Source of the DNA: Spirosoma pollinicola
GTDB lineage: Bacteria; Bacteroidota; Bacteroidia; Cytophagales; Spirosomataceae
NCBI RefSeq assembly: GCF_002831565.1
Contig: NZ_CP025096.1
Coordinates: 5,248,609-5,312,608 of the forward strand
Direction: 5' to 3'
DNA: 64,000 bases
How positions within the stretch are numbered: position 1 is the stretch's first letter; every line of letters begins with the position of its first letter. Both the position numbers and the translations under genes were made by a program. Below, piece after piece: positions 52,605 through 63,200 of this stretch. The notes beneath the pieces were generated by a model. It did not search any database. It worked only from the letters and a program-made list of their open reading frames with translations, and was not told the origin of the DNA.

Positions 52605-55595
52605 TTAGAAACCCAGATTGAGGCCGATTGTGTATGTTTTTGAATTTGGGTAGGAACCGTAGTCGATACCAATTGCTGTATCTGTCGTGGAACCCACGTT
52701 GCTTGTTTCCGGATCGGGCCCTTTGTATTTGGTGATCGTCAGCAGGTTAGTCGCGCTGGCAAATACCCGGATACTTCCTTTGTTGTGAATGAAGGCCGGT
52801 GGTATCGTATAGGACAGGCTCACGTTTTTCAACCGAACAAAACTGCCGTTTTCAATGAATCGGCTGGATTGAGTGAAGGGCTGATAGGTTTTCGTGAACG
52901 CCGGTATGTCCGACGTTTCGTTGCCGGGGCGGTAGTAATCCCGAATTTCCGACAGGATGAACTGCCGGGCATCGCCCGCACCCGACAGCGCAGCCGCCCG
53001 CGTGTAGTTGAGCTTATCGACGCCAAATACACCATTGAAGAACACGTTCAGTGTTAGTCCTTTATACGTAAACGTGTTGTTCCAGCCACCCGTTAATTTA
53101 GGAAATGCGCGGCCAATGATCTGGAAATCATCGGTAGTAATTGAGTTGTCGCCGTTGAGGTCCTGGTAGTGAGGGTCGCCCGGAACGCGGCCAAATTTGG
53201 CAGCCAGATCGGCTTCGTTGGGTTTAAAGGTGCCGAGGTAGTTCAGGCCCCAATAGGAGCCAAGGGGTTCGCCGGGCATGAGCATAAACTCGTTGGTGGT
53301 CGACATACCTGCACCCACACCGGTGCCGGTACCCAGCCGGGGCAAGCCGCCCAGGCTGATAACCTTATTCTGCAAAGTCGACAAATTCAGGTTTGTCTCC
53401 CAGCGGAAACCTGTGCCGGTGAGGGGCGTACCGCCAATTGAAAATTCAAACCCTTTGTTCTCTATTTCGCCAATGTTCCGGGTCTGGGTTCCGCCACCGG
53501 CGTAGCTTGGTAAGGCGGCATTGAGCAATAGGTCGGTGGTGTTTTTGTGGAAATAATCGGCTTCAATGCGAACTCGACCGTTCAAGAACTCCATTTCCAG
53601 CCCTACGTCCGTCTGGCGGGTAGTTTCCCATTTCAGGTTTCTATTTCCCTGATTGCCCTGAATTACGCCCGCCACGGCCGCCGTGTTATTGAACGCGACG
53701 AATGTGGTGGTGTAGGGCGACAGGGTGGCGTATGAATTGATGGCCTGACTGCCCGTCATTCCCCAGCTTCCGCGCAGTTTCAGGTTACTGAAAATGTTGA
53801 GGTTTTTGATGAATTTCTCTTCCGACAACCGCCAGCCTGCGGCTACAGACGGGAAAACGCTGTACCGATTTTCGGGGCTGAACTTGGACGAACCATCGCG
53901 CCGAACGGCGGCCGTTATCAGGTATTTGTCTTTATACGCATAATTCACCCGGCCCAGCAAGGAAAGTAACGTCGATTTCGAATAGGACGAAGCCACCGAA
54001 GCCGCCGAATTGCCGCCTATGTTGTCGTAGCCTAATTGCGGGAATCGCAAACCCGTAGCCGTAGCGGTGAAGTCCCGGTTTGTGAACTGCTGCGTTTCCA
54101 AAACGGCCACCGCTGTGATCGAGTGATTACCAACCGTCAGGTTATAATTCAGATTGTTGGTGTTTTGCAGCGTTACCTGTTCTGCCGAATAGCGGCTGGC
54201 ACTGGGGTTGTTGTTGGAAAGCCGCTTGCCGGTAAAATTGAGATTCTGCGCGTTCAGGTAATTAATGGCATACGACACGTCCAGCGAAAGCCCTTTGATC
54301 GGCAGTTTATAGTTAAGGCCACCAATGGCGTTGAACGTAGCCCGGTCAACATCAGCCGATTGGTCGTATAAGTAGTCGATAGGGTTTCGGTAAACTGACC
54401 CAATTGGGTCCGTAAACGTAGGCTGACCGTCGGCACCGTAGGCGGGTGTGGTAGGTGCCCAGGCCAGTACCTGAATGAGGGCGCCACCGCCATTGGTATT
54501 ATGATTGTGGGTTTTCGATCCCGATAAATTGAGCCGCAGCGATAGTTTGTCGTTAATCTGTGACGTAAAATTAGACCGGAGAATATACCGTTTGAAATCG
54601 CTGTTCTGAACAATACCCGACTGCCCAACGTAGTTTCCCGAAATCATAAAGGTTGTTTTGTCGCTGCCTCCCGAAACCGTCACCTGGTGCTGTTGGCCGC
54701 TTCCTTTTCGGTAGACAAGCCCCTGCCAGTCGGTGCCGCCGGTTTGTTTGAAGCCCGCAACCTGATCGGCCGTAAAAGGCAGATTCGACCCTGTAGCCAA
54801 CGCCCGTGCATTCACAATGTCGGCAAATTCACCGGCGGGCAGTACATCGAAACGCTTGATTATATCCGAAGTACTGGCCTGCCCTTCATACATCACCTTG
54901 ATACCTTTCGACCCTTTTTTTGTCGTGATAATGACTACCCCGTTCGCACCCCGACTTCCGTAAATAGACGTAGACGCGGCATCTTTCAGGATTTGAAGGG
55001 TCTCAATATCACTCGGATTCACGAAGTTGAAATCGGCACCAACAAACCCATCCACCACGTAGAGCGGGTTGTTATTGCCCAACACCGAGTTGGCCCCCCG
55101 AACCCGGATGCGCGAATCACCACCCGGCGCTCCATTGGCCTGGGTTACCTGAACACCGGCCGCCCGCCCCTGTAAAACCTGATCCAGACGGGTAATGGGC
55201 TGTTGAGCAAAATCCTTGGTAGAAATAGCCGTTAACGCACCCGTTACGTCCGTTTTTCGCTGCGTGCCGTAACCAACGACCACCACTTCGTTGAGCGTTT
55301 TCTGATCATCGGCCAATTGAACATTAATAACCGAGCGGCCATCAATCGCCACCGTTTGACCAACATAACCGATGTTCGAAAACACCAGCGAACCCGTACC
55401 CGGTGCATTCAGCGTAAAATTCCCGGATACATCGGTTGCTGTACCCACAGTCGTGCCACTAACTTGGACATTGACGCCCGGCAGCCCCTGATTGTCGGGG
55501 CCGGTGACTTTGCCGGTCACTCTGGAGTTTTGTGCAAAGGCATAGCCCTGGCCCAGAAACAACAGTAAAAGGAAAAGTTTTACATTTTTTTTCAT
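52605..55595 (-). CDS. SusC/RagA-type TonB-dependent outer-membrane transporter
   Basis: A 996-residue SusC-like transporter. Signal (KKNVKLFLLLLFLGQGYAFA), carboxypeptidase-D regulatory-like domain (GKVTGPDNQGLPGVNVQVSG), TonB-box-like LNEVVVVGYGTQRKTDVTGA, plug (IRVRGANSVLGNNNPLYVVD, SIYGSRGANGVVIITTK) and a barrel ending TYTIGLNLGF. There is no STN domain. It lies 48 bp downstream of the DgoD-like dehydratase gene, so uptake and a galactonate-type dehydratase appear to be cotranscribed. Confidence 0.96.
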   Translation of the reverse strand: MKKNVKLFLLLLFLGQGYAFAQNSRVTGKVTGPDNQGLPGVNVQVSGTTVGTATDVSGNFTLNAPGTGSLVFSNIGYVGQTVAIDGRSVINVQLADDQKTLNEVVVVGYGTQRKTDVTGALTAISTKDFAQQPITRLDQVLQGRAAGVQVTQANGAPGGDSRIRVRGANSVLGNNNPLYVVDGFVGADFNFVNPSDIETLQILKDAASTSIYGSRGANGVVIITTKKGSKGIKVMYEGQASTSDIIKRFDVLPAGEFADIVNARALATGSNLPFTADQVAGFKQTGGTDWQGLVYRKGSGQQHQVTVSGGSDKTTFMISGNYVGQSGIVQNSDFKRYILRSNFTSQINDKLSLRLNLSGSKTHNHNTNGGGALIQVLAWAPTTPAYGADGQPTFTDPIGSVYRNPIDYLYDQSADVDRATFNAIGGLNYKLPIKGLSLDVSYAINYLNAQNLNFTGKRLSNNNPSASRYSAEQVTLQNTNNLNYNLTVGNHSITAVAVLETQQFTNRDFTATATGLRFPQLGYDNIGGNSAASVASSYSKSTLLSLLGRVNYAYKDKYLITAAVRRDGSSKFSPENRYSVFPSVAAGWRLSEEKFIKNLNIFSNLKLRGSWGMTGSQAINSYATLSPYTTTFVAFNNTAAVAGVIQGNQGNRNLKWETTRQTDVGLEMEFLNGRVRIEADYFHKNTTDLLLNAALPSYAGGGTQTRNIGEIENKGFEFSIGGTPLTGTGFRWETNLNLSTLQNKVISLGGLPRLGTGTGVGAGMSTTNEFMLMPGEPLGSYWGLNYLGTFKPNEADLAAKFGRVPGDPHYQDLNGDNSITTDDFQIIGRAFPKLTGGWNNTFTYKGLTLNVFFNGVFGVDKLNYTRAAALSGAGDARQFILSEIRDYYRPGNETSDIPAFTKTYQPFTQSSRFIENGSFVRLKNVSLSYTIPPAFIHNKGSIRVFASATNLLTITKYKGPDPETSNVGSTTDTAIGIDYGSYPNSKTYTIGLNLGF

Positions 55596-55643
55596 GGTAA
55601 AATTGATTGAGTAAAAGGGAATTGATTGTGTTTAAAATATTGA

Positions 55644-56891
55644 CTACCAGTCGACTACTGAGCCATCAAGCGCATTGTATAATTCCGGGTTTTTCCAGTC
55701 GTGGCCGATTTTGTCTTTCATTTGAGCTTCGTCCAACTCGACACCCAAGCCGGGCCCTTGCGGAATCATAACCGTTCCATCTTTTTGTAATTTGAAGGGG
55801 TTCTTTAAGTATCCTTCGCCCAGCGAGACTTGCTCCTGTACTAGAAAATTCGGGACACTGGCGGCTAATTGTAGACCAACGGCCAGCGAGATTGGCCCCA
55901 TTGGGTTGTGCGGGGCAATGGGGACATAGTAAGCTTCGGCCATACCTGCAATCAGGCGGCCTTCCGTAATGCCACCCGCATGACAGAGGTCGGGTTGAAC
56001 GATGCTGACGGCCTTTTTCTCCAGCAATTCACGGAAGCCCCATTTGGTGAAAATCCGTTCCCCGGCGGCAATGGGCAGGTGAGTTCCCCGCGCAATGTCG
56101 ACCATCGTATCTACGTTCTGTGCCTGACAGGGTTCTTCCACGAACATGGGCTGGTACTGCTCCAGTTCTTTGATCAGAATTTTGGCGGTCTGCGGTGGAA
56201 TGTTGCCGTGGAAGTCGATGGCAATATCCATATCGTCGCCCCCGGCTTGCCGCAACTCGGCAAAATTATTGATCGCATTTCTAATGAATCGGGGGTTTTC
56301 GATAAAGTTGGCAGGGTCTTTTTTGTACACCCCCGTTTTAATGACGGTGTACCCTTCGGCCTTGCGTTTCTTTATCTCCTCGCCCGAACTCGCCCGGCCA
56401 TATACGCGCACCCGGTCGCGGGTAGGGCCGCCTAGTAATTCGTAAACCGGCACGTTGAGGAGCTTGCCTTTAATGTCCCATAACGCCTGGTCGATACCGC
56501 TCAGGGCGCTCGTCAGGATGGGGCCACCGCGGTAAAAAGCTTGTCGGTAAATGGCCTGCCAGTGGTGAACAATGTGCCGGGGATCTTTCCCGATCAGGTA
56601 CGATTCTACTTCTTTGATGGCCGTTTGTATCGTGAGCGCCCGACCTTCTAGCAGCGGCTCACCCAGTCCGACGACACCCACATCGGTATGGATTTTCAGG
56701 AAGATCCATCGGGGCTTGACCAGAAAGGTTTCCAGCCTGGTAATCTTCACCTTACTGTAATCGGCAAAGTGGCCGGGATTGGCAGCATAGGACGATTTGG
56801 GTAGGGCCATTGCCGTCATACCCGTTACGCCCAACACCGACTGTATGGCCGCTCGTCGGGATATGCCGGTTTTTTTATTTGATGATTTCAT
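55644..56891 (-). CDS. Tat-exported galactonate dehydratase-like enolase-superfamily enzyme
   Basis: A 415-residue mandelate-racemase/enolase-superfamily enzyme resembling DgoD (D-galactonate dehydratase). Blocks shared with DgoD include GRALTIQTAIKEV, YRGGPILTSALSGIDQALW, IVQPDLCHAGGITE and APHNPMGPI. Metal ligands are D226 (DFHGN), E252 (VEEP) and E278 (AGERIF), and H328 is the catalytic base. The C-terminus GPGLGVELDEAQM is DgoD-like. Unlike known cytoplasmic DgoD it has about 45 extra N-terminal residues with a Tat motif (ISRRAAIQSVLGVTG), predicting a periplasmic galactonate dehydratase. The next step (DgoK) has no signal, so the product must be imported. Confidence 0.88.
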   Translation of the reverse strand: MKSSNKKTGISRRAAIQSVLGVTGMTAMALPKSSYAANPGHFADYSKVKITRLETFLVKPRWIFLKIHTDVGVVGLGEPLLEGRALTIQTAIKEVESYLIGKDPRHIVHHWQAIYRQAFYRGGPILTSALSGIDQALWDIKGKLLNVPVYELLGGPTRDRVRVYGRASSGEEIKKRKAEGYTVIKTGVYKKDPANFIENPRFIRNAINNFAELRQAGGDDMDIAIDFHGNIPPQTAKILIKELEQYQPMFVEEPCQAQNVDTMVDIARGTHLPIAAGERIFTKWGFRELLEKKAVSIVQPDLCHAGGITEGRLIAGMAEAYYVPIAPHNPMGPISLAVGLQLAASVPNFLVQEQVSLGEGYLKNPFKLQKDGTVMIPQGPGLGVELDEAQMKDKIGHDWKNPELYNALDGSVVDW

Positions 56892-56974
56892 GCAGGTTCA
56901 GGAGTAAAGGAGATGGTTGTTTAATCGGTTAAGCAAGAGGGGGGTGGGGTGTGAGGGCTTTACCACCCCATTTT

Positions 56975-57150
56975 ACCACCCCCAACCCCCTCCTAAAACA
57001 GGAGGGGGCTATGCCGAAGGGTATCCTTGTCTTTGTCCCGGCAACCTTTATAAGAAAGTTTTCTTACTTCCCCTAAAGACAGGTGGAAACCTTAAAATAG
57101 CTACCCTTATAGAAAGCCCCCTCCTGTTTTAGGAGGGGGTTGGGGGTGGT
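56975..57150. repeat. CCCCTCCT family inverted repeat
   Basis: Perfect 36-bp arms (56975-57010 and 57115-57150), the same as those at 31135. The roughly 104-bp centre is unrelated (GTCTTTGTCCCGGCAACC...). Extra half-copies of the arm tip (TTACCACCCC and GGGGGTGGTAA) lie just outside, as in nested or serial insertion. Confidence 0.95.
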
Positions 57151-57173
57151 TGGGCCAGTTGGGGGTGGTAATC

Positions 57174-58529
57174 CTACGGCCTGATAATCGTCCCATCCAT
57201 TTTTCGTACCTGCCAGTTCGACTTAGTGCTGATGGGATATTTTGCCGCTTCTTTCTCGTTGATATCGACACCCAGACCCGGTACCTCATTGACGGACATA
57301 TACCCTTTGTTCATCGTTGGGCAACCACTGAAAACGGCTTGTGTCTTCTCCGAAAACTGCACCGCTTCCTGAATGCCGAAGTTCCAGACAGCCAGATCAA
57401 TATGCGCGTGAGCTGCGTGCCCTACCGGCGACACATCGCCGGGGCCGTGCCAGGCCGTGCGGATGTTGAACCACTCGCCCAAACGAGCCACTTTTATGGC
57501 CGGGCTGATGCCGCCAATCTGCGAAACGTGTATCCGAATGAAATCGAACCACTGGTTGATCATCGGTTCTTTGAACTCGTTGATGTTGTTGAACAACTCG
57601 CCCATCGCGATGGGCACCGAAGTCGCCTGCCGAAGATTCGCGAACCACTTCATGTTTTCCGGCGAGAACGGATCTTCAATGAAGAACGGTTTGAATTCTT
57701 CTAGCCGCTTGATCATGTTAATGGCGTCGATAGGCTGTACCCGCTCGTGAATGTCATGGAGTAGTTCGATCTCTTCACCGCACTGTTTGCGAACAACTTC
57801 GAACATCTTGGGCACCGATTTCAAATACAGCCGTTCATTCATGTAATTATCCGTTTCGCCCCCAAAGCCAGCGGCTTTAAAATCGGGTTTGTCGGCAGTG
57901 GCACCTACGGCCCCGTAGCCGCCCTGCTGAATACGGATGTATTTGAAGCCATCATCCATGAACTTCTTAACACTGTCGGCGCAGGCTTCGGGGGTATTGC
58001 CGCCCGCGTGGGTGTAGCACGGAATAGCGAAACGAACTTTGCCGCCAAGTAGCTGGTAGACAGGCATATTGGCACGTTTGCCTTTGATGTCCCAAAGTGC
58101 CTGATCGAGTCCGCTCAGGGCGTTGTTAAGGACCGGCCCGTTTCGCCAGTAGGAACTCACGTAAGCGGCCTGCCACATGTCTTCGATATTGTCAACGTCT
58201 TTGCCAACGCAAAACTCGTTGAGGTAGGTGTTGATGGCGACAATGACGGTGGCCGCCCGCTGGGTGAAAGTGGCGCAACCCAGCCCATAAAGGCCCGGCT
58301 CCGTAGTTTCGACCTTCACCACAATCAGGTTAGAGCCTTGTGGAGCCGTGGCGATGGCTTTAACACTTTTGATCTTGACGGGTGCCAATCCTTTGGCATA
58401 CTGCGGGACTACCTGTTGTTCGCGGGCTTCGGCCGTAGAGATACCACCAAAAAGGCTTAACAAACCGGCTGTAGAGCCAGCACCAAGCATTTTTAACGTG
58501 TCGCGTCGGCTTTGATCAGGTTTATTCAT
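57174..58529 (-). CDS. Tat-exported ManD/RspA-like sugar-acid dehydratase
   Basis: A 452-residue enolase-superfamily enzyme from the ATG at 58529, chosen because it begins MNKPDQSRRDTLKMLGAGS (Tat motif SRRDTLK); the frame upstream to 58676 is repeat-derived. Blocks match the D-mannonate/D-gluconate dehydratase (ManD/RspA) group: LLHDIHERVQ with D259 and H261, FFIEDPF with E285, AMGELFNN with E311, and TAWHGPGDVSP with H361. It would convert an aldonate to its 2-keto-3-deoxy form, but in the periplasm. It lies downstream of a SusD gene and upstream of the DgoD-like gene, so two dehydratases of different specificity share the locus. Confidence 0.88.
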   Translation of the reverse strand: MNKPDQSRRDTLKMLGAGSTAGLLSLFGGISTAEAREQQVVPQYAKGLAPVKIKSVKAIATAPQGSNLIVVKVETTEPGLYGLGCATFTQRAATVIVAINTYLNEFCVGKDVDNIEDMWQAAYVSSYWRNGPVLNNALSGLDQALWDIKGKRANMPVYQLLGGKVRFAIPCYTHAGGNTPEACADSVKKFMDDGFKYIRIQQGGYGAVGATADKPDFKAAGFGGETDNYMNERLYLKSVPKMFEVVRKQCGEEIELLHDIHERVQPIDAINMIKRLEEFKPFFIEDPFSPENMKWFANLRQATSVPIAMGELFNNINEFKEPMINQWFDFIRIHVSQIGGISPAIKVARLGEWFNIRTAWHGPGDVSPVGHAAHAHIDLAVWNFGIQEAVQFSEKTQAVFSGCPTMNKGYMSVNEVPGLGVDINEKEAAKYPISTKSNWQVRKMDGTIIRP

Positions 58530-58620
58530 GAATGATTTAGTAAAGAGTTTTGAATGATTGAAAGTCTGATGCTTCGGGTATTTACCGCTTTTAAAACTGA
58601 GCTTATCGGTGCTGATTTTA

Positions 58621-58667
58621 TGTATCAGACAGCAGGCCGGGTGGTCGGAGCCATGCTGTCTGATACA
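58621..58667. repeat. Reduced CAGACAGCA-type inverted repeat
   Basis: 14-bp arms (TGTATCAGACAGCA at 58621-58634, complement at 58654-58667) around a 19-bp loop. It looks like the outer tips of the 63546-63666 type with the inner part lost. Nearby at 58571-58592 is a decayed GGGTATTTACC unit of the GGCGCG family. Confidence 0.8.
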
Positions 58668-58688
58668 CTGATACACTTATTGTAAAAA

Positions 58689-60224
58689 CTACTTCTTATC
58701 CCACCAAACCCGCGTATCGAGCGTGTTAGGACCCTGTCGCGCAATGGCTTCGTTTAATTTGCCCGAGTTAACAACTATCTCGCTGTCAGGGTACGGCATG
58801 CGCCGGATGAAGTCGCCTTTTACTTCAGAGCCGGGATAAGGGTTTTTGGTCAAGGCTGGAAAACCGCTGCGCCGGAAATTGGCGAACGCTTCGTTACCGT
58901 CCAGAAAAGACGCTACCCAGTACTGCGTGTTGATCTGATCCAGTGCTTTGGCGGCATCCAGCGGGTGAGCGTCCAGATACGCTTTGATGGATGCTTCCGG
59001 CAGGGTTGACCCATACGATGCCATTTGTTCCAGATTGGCTCGAATACCTTTGGCAAAATAGTCGGCAGCCGCCCCCGCCACCCATCCGCGAACAGCCGCT
59101 TCGGCCAGCAGGAGTTGAACTTGTGCGTAGGTGATGTGAAATTCGGGAGCGTCAAGTTTAAGCACCGTGTTCAGGTTGACCTGTGAAAAGTCCCACAGGC
59201 TTGCCACATTATTCTGCGCCAGCACGGTATTGATCGAGACATCGTTATAGCCCATCGGCATGCCAATCTGAACTGCCGGGTCAGAGGAGGCCCGTGCGGC
59301 CACCTGCTCCTGACCACCTTTGGCACCTACATAGCGCACGGCAAAAATGGGTAACCGGGGGTCGTTATTGGCCTTCAGATAATTCACAAAGGGGGCAGCG
59401 AGGTAGAAGTTGGTTTTTTCGCGGGCGGCTAAGTGGTTGGCAATGTAGTTGTTGTAAATGGCTGTATGCCGAATGATCGAGTTGTCGGCATTCGATTGGA
59501 ACACCCCACCCGTAACGGCTTTGGTCACATACGACTGGGCCGTTGCCGGATCGACCTTGGTTAAGCGCATGCCAGCCCGTAACATAAAGGAGTATCCCAG
59601 TTTTTTCCATTTAGCCACGTCGCCACCATACAGAATGTCCGTAACAACCGGCGACTGTGCCGTAGTCAGAGCTGCCGATGCTTCGTCGAGCTCCTTCAAA
59701 ATATCCTTGTAGATAGCCTCCTGCGGATCGTATTTGGGCGTGATGATCTCGTTGGTATAGCCCTGTCCCGCTTCAAAATAGGGAATGTCCCCATAAGTAT
59801 CGGTCAGGATCATGAAGATGTAAGCTTTCCAGATACGGGCTGCATTGTAGGTGTTGGATTGTAAGGGATCGCTTTTGGTTTGATCAATCACCGCCACCAG
59901 TTGTTTGAGCACGTTGCGGTAAAAATTTACCCACACCAGGGGTGTATTACCCCCATTGATCTGATCGTAATTAGCCCCCGACAATGAGCTGCCATAAGGG
60001 GTAATGATCTGCTGGACAATGCCGAAATTGTAGGTCAGCATACCCAGCGTACCAAATCCGTCGAGGTAGTTCGTGCTGATAATGCCCTTGTTGAGCACCA
60101 TCGAAGGAGACAGGGACGTTGGGTCAACCTTGTTTATATTCACCTCGTCGAAGCCCTGATCGCAGCCTGAAAGAAGACTCAGTGACAGGCCTAACGCTAG
60201 TATATAATTGAGATTTGTTTTCAT
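58689..60224 (-). CDS. SusD/RagB-family lipoprotein (SusD-like 2 type)
   Basis: A 511-residue SusD-like lipoprotein; lipobox Cys21 (LSLLSGC), then DQGFDEVNINK. It has ARIWKAYIFMILTDTYGDIP and YGGDVAKWKKLGYSFMLRAG and ends NTLDTRVWWDKK, the SusD-like 2 signature, closely resembling the protein at 35375-36937. It starts 47 bp after its SusC gene. Role: surface glycan or oligosaccharide binding. Confidence 0.95.
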   Translation of the reverse strand: MKTNLNYILALGLSLSLLSGCDQGFDEVNINKVDPTSLSPSMVLNKGIISTNYLDGFGTLGMLTYNFGIVQQIITPYGSSLSGANYDQINGGNTPLVWVNFYRNVLKQLVAVIDQTKSDPLQSNTYNAARIWKAYIFMILTDTYGDIPYFEAGQGYTNEIITPKYDPQEAIYKDILKELDEASAALTTAQSPVVTDILYGGDVAKWKKLGYSFMLRAGMRLTKVDPATAQSYVTKAVTGGVFQSNADNSIIRHTAIYNNYIANHLAAREKTNFYLAAPFVNYLKANNDPRLPIFAVRYVGAKGGQEQVAARASSDPAVQIGMPMGYNDVSINTVLAQNNVASLWDFSQVNLNTVLKLDAPEFHITYAQVQLLLAEAAVRGWVAGAAADYFAKGIRANLEQMASYGSTLPEASIKAYLDAHPLDAAKALDQINTQYWVASFLDGNEAFANFRRSGFPALTKNPYPGSEVKGDFIRRMPYPDSEIVVNSGKLNEAIARQGPNTLDTRVWWDKK

Positions 60225-60271
60225 GATGTTTGTCGCTTGGATTTTGTCATTTTTGAGAGACGACAGAAAAA

Positions 60272-63200
60272 TTAGAATCGAACATTCAGGTTAAAACCGA
60301 TGCTGCGGGTAGGGGGCAGACCGGGCCAGAAATCGAGTCCCACGCCATTATCCGACGAAACAAGCGCTTCTTCGGGGTCCATATTTTCCGTCCATTTCTT
60401 GATAATCAGGACGTTGTTGGCTACGGCATTCAGTTTCAGACCTTTGATGAAAAGCCCCTGGGGGAGAAGCTTGCTGAAATCATAGCCCAGCGAAACTTGC
60501 CGCAGTTTCCAGAAGCCAGCGTTAAAGACAAAATCTTCGTTGATTCCCAATGGGTTAATGGATTCGTAGAATGGTTGTACAGCCGCTTTTGTCTGGTTTA
60601 TTTCACCGTTAGGATTGACACCGTTACCGATCACGTAGCCCACATCCCGACCCGGTAGCGTCCGTTTCGACAGGCCGTGGCGCATGTAGTTTATGTTCCG
60701 GCCAGCAATCATTTTATGCCCCAGCTTAAAGTCGATCAGGGCAGATAATGAAATGCCCCGATAGGTGAACGTATTGGTGATACCCCCGAAATAAGTTGGG
60801 AGCGCATTGCCCACATTTTTCAGGGTATTGTTGCGTAGAGGCATGCCGCTATTCTGGTCGAACACCTGCCGCCCCTGTGCATCGCGCAGATACGTGAAGG
60901 TGTACAGTTGCCCGATTGGTTTGCCAACAACCTGATTCAGCGTCCGTCCACCACCGCTGTTCACTGTGATGACAGTATCATTGGGCGACAACCCTAAGCG
61001 CAGGACTTTCGAGGTATTGTAGGAGACGTTGGCGCTTACATCCCACCGGAAGTTCTGGGAAACAACGGGCGAGCCGGTGAGTAGTATCTCAAGGCCCTGA
61101 TTCATACTCCGGCCTACGTTGATCAGCTTGCTGGTATACGACGAGGCATCCGAGATCTGGGCGGCCAGAATCTGATCGTCGGTAGTTTTGTGGTAATAGG
61201 TAAAGTCGAGGCCTAATTTGCTGTTAAACAGCTTTAATTCCAGACCAACTTCGGCTTCCTGAATGCGGAGCGGACGGAGGTTTTTGTTTGGAACGACCGT
61301 TGCATTGATGCCCCCCACCGGTACCAACTGCCCCGACGGATTGGGAAACGAGTTATTGTCAACGGCATAATAAAGCGCGTTGGAATACGGATCTACGTTA
61401 TCCGAACCCACTTGCGCATAGGCTGCTCGCAACTTCCCAAACGACAGCCAGGGGGGCAGGTTTTCAAAGGCCTGTGAGAACACAAAACTGCTCGTAACGG
61501 AGGGGTAAAGAATGCTGCGGTTTGCCGGTGCCAGCGTGGAAAACCAGTCGTTTCGGGCCGTTACGTTCAGGAACATGTAATCCCGATAGGAGAGGGTTGC
61601 CGCCCCAAACAGGGAGTTGATGTTCTTCTCGGCCAGCGCGTAAATAGGGTTTTTGATCCGGCCATTGGCCACCGTGTACAGTCCCGGTGTCACGAAATCC
61701 TGCACCGTCACGCTGTTGTAGTCATTCCGGGCATAACGCGCGTTGCCGCCGAGCGTAATGTCTACGCCAATTTTTCCGAAGGTTTTATTGGCCCCCAGAA
61801 TGAAGTCCAGGTTTCGTTCGGTATTCTGGCGTACATCCTGTGTGTACGAGCCGTTTACGTAGCCAACGGGTGCTTTGGCAATGGGTGCATACCCGTTCGG
61901 AATGTTGTAATCCTGATTACGTATGTAATAGTCCTGAGCAATTCTTGCCTGTAAATAGAGCCAGTCGGTAAACTGGTACTTAAGGGCCACATTGCCAAAC
62001 AGACGGTCGCGCCGGATGTTTTCGAAGTGGCGGCTCATGGAATAGTAGGGGTTGTTACGCACCAGAAAGCGCGAGAACACATACTCATCACCGTTGGGCT
62101 TGGTCTGGTTGTCGCGGAGGGCGTCGAAGGGCATGGAATTGGCCAGGGTGAAAACCACCGTCGAGACCGAAAAATCCTGCGTATTCAACTGGGGCGGGTT
62201 GATGTTATTCTCCTTCGAGTAATTGATATTTCCCGATGCCGTTAACTTGCTGGTGATGTTCTGAGTGAACCCCAGGTTAATTACTTTGCGGTTGAAGGTA
62301 TTATTCTCCATAATTCCCTTGTTGTCGGTATTGCCAAATGACAGGCTGAACCCACCATTCTGCCCGTTATTTGCCACGGTAACGGTGTTGGTAAAGTTGG
62401 TGCCTACGCGGTAGAACTGCTTCACCCGATTATAGACGGGTTCGTAGGGGTAGGTTTTATTGTCGAACAGCACCTGTGTCATGCCCGGCTGAAACTTCTC
62501 GCCGAAGCTCCACACTCCCGATGTAGGGTCTGGAGTGGTGGGTCGTTTGCCGCCCTCACCCTGCCCATATTCGTACTGAAAATCGGTAAAATCCAGTGGA
62601 GTATCGGTGGTGAAGTTGGTGTTGTATGTAACGCTATACCCCTTGCCCGCCCCCCGGCTTTTGGTGGTAATCATGACCACGCCGTCTTTGGCACGGGAGC
62701 CGTATAAGGCCGCTGCGGTAGCGCCTTTCAGCACGGTCATGGTTTCGATATCGTCAGGATTGATACTGCTCAGGCCATCGCCCCCGTCGGAACTGTTGGC
62801 GGCACGTGAGCCAAAATCACCCCCGAGGGAGTAGTTGGAGTTGTCGATTGGCACCCCATTCACTACGATGAGCGGGTTGTTTTGTCCGCTGAAAGACGAC
62901 TGCCCGCGAATACGGATTTTGGCTGTTCCGGCAGGGCCTGTTCCCATCGTGGTAATGTTTACACCCGCCATTTTGCCTTGCAATCCGCTTACAAAATTGG
63001 GCGTACGGTTCACAGAAATCTGATCGGCATTAACCGTTGCGGTTGCATAGCCCAGCGTTTTGGCTTCTTTCTTGATACCTAGCGCTGTAACGATAACTTC
63101 GTCGATGGCTTTGGCATCCTCTATTAATTGTACATTGACGATGGAGCGATTGTTAATTGGTACCGTCTGGCTTACGTAACTGATATAGGAAAAAATCAGC

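Noticed and set aside
31135-57150. Insertion sequences
   Set aside because: Elements are under 200 bp with no transposase frame, and I see no clear target-site duplications; a non-autonomous (MITE or REP-like) origin remains possible.
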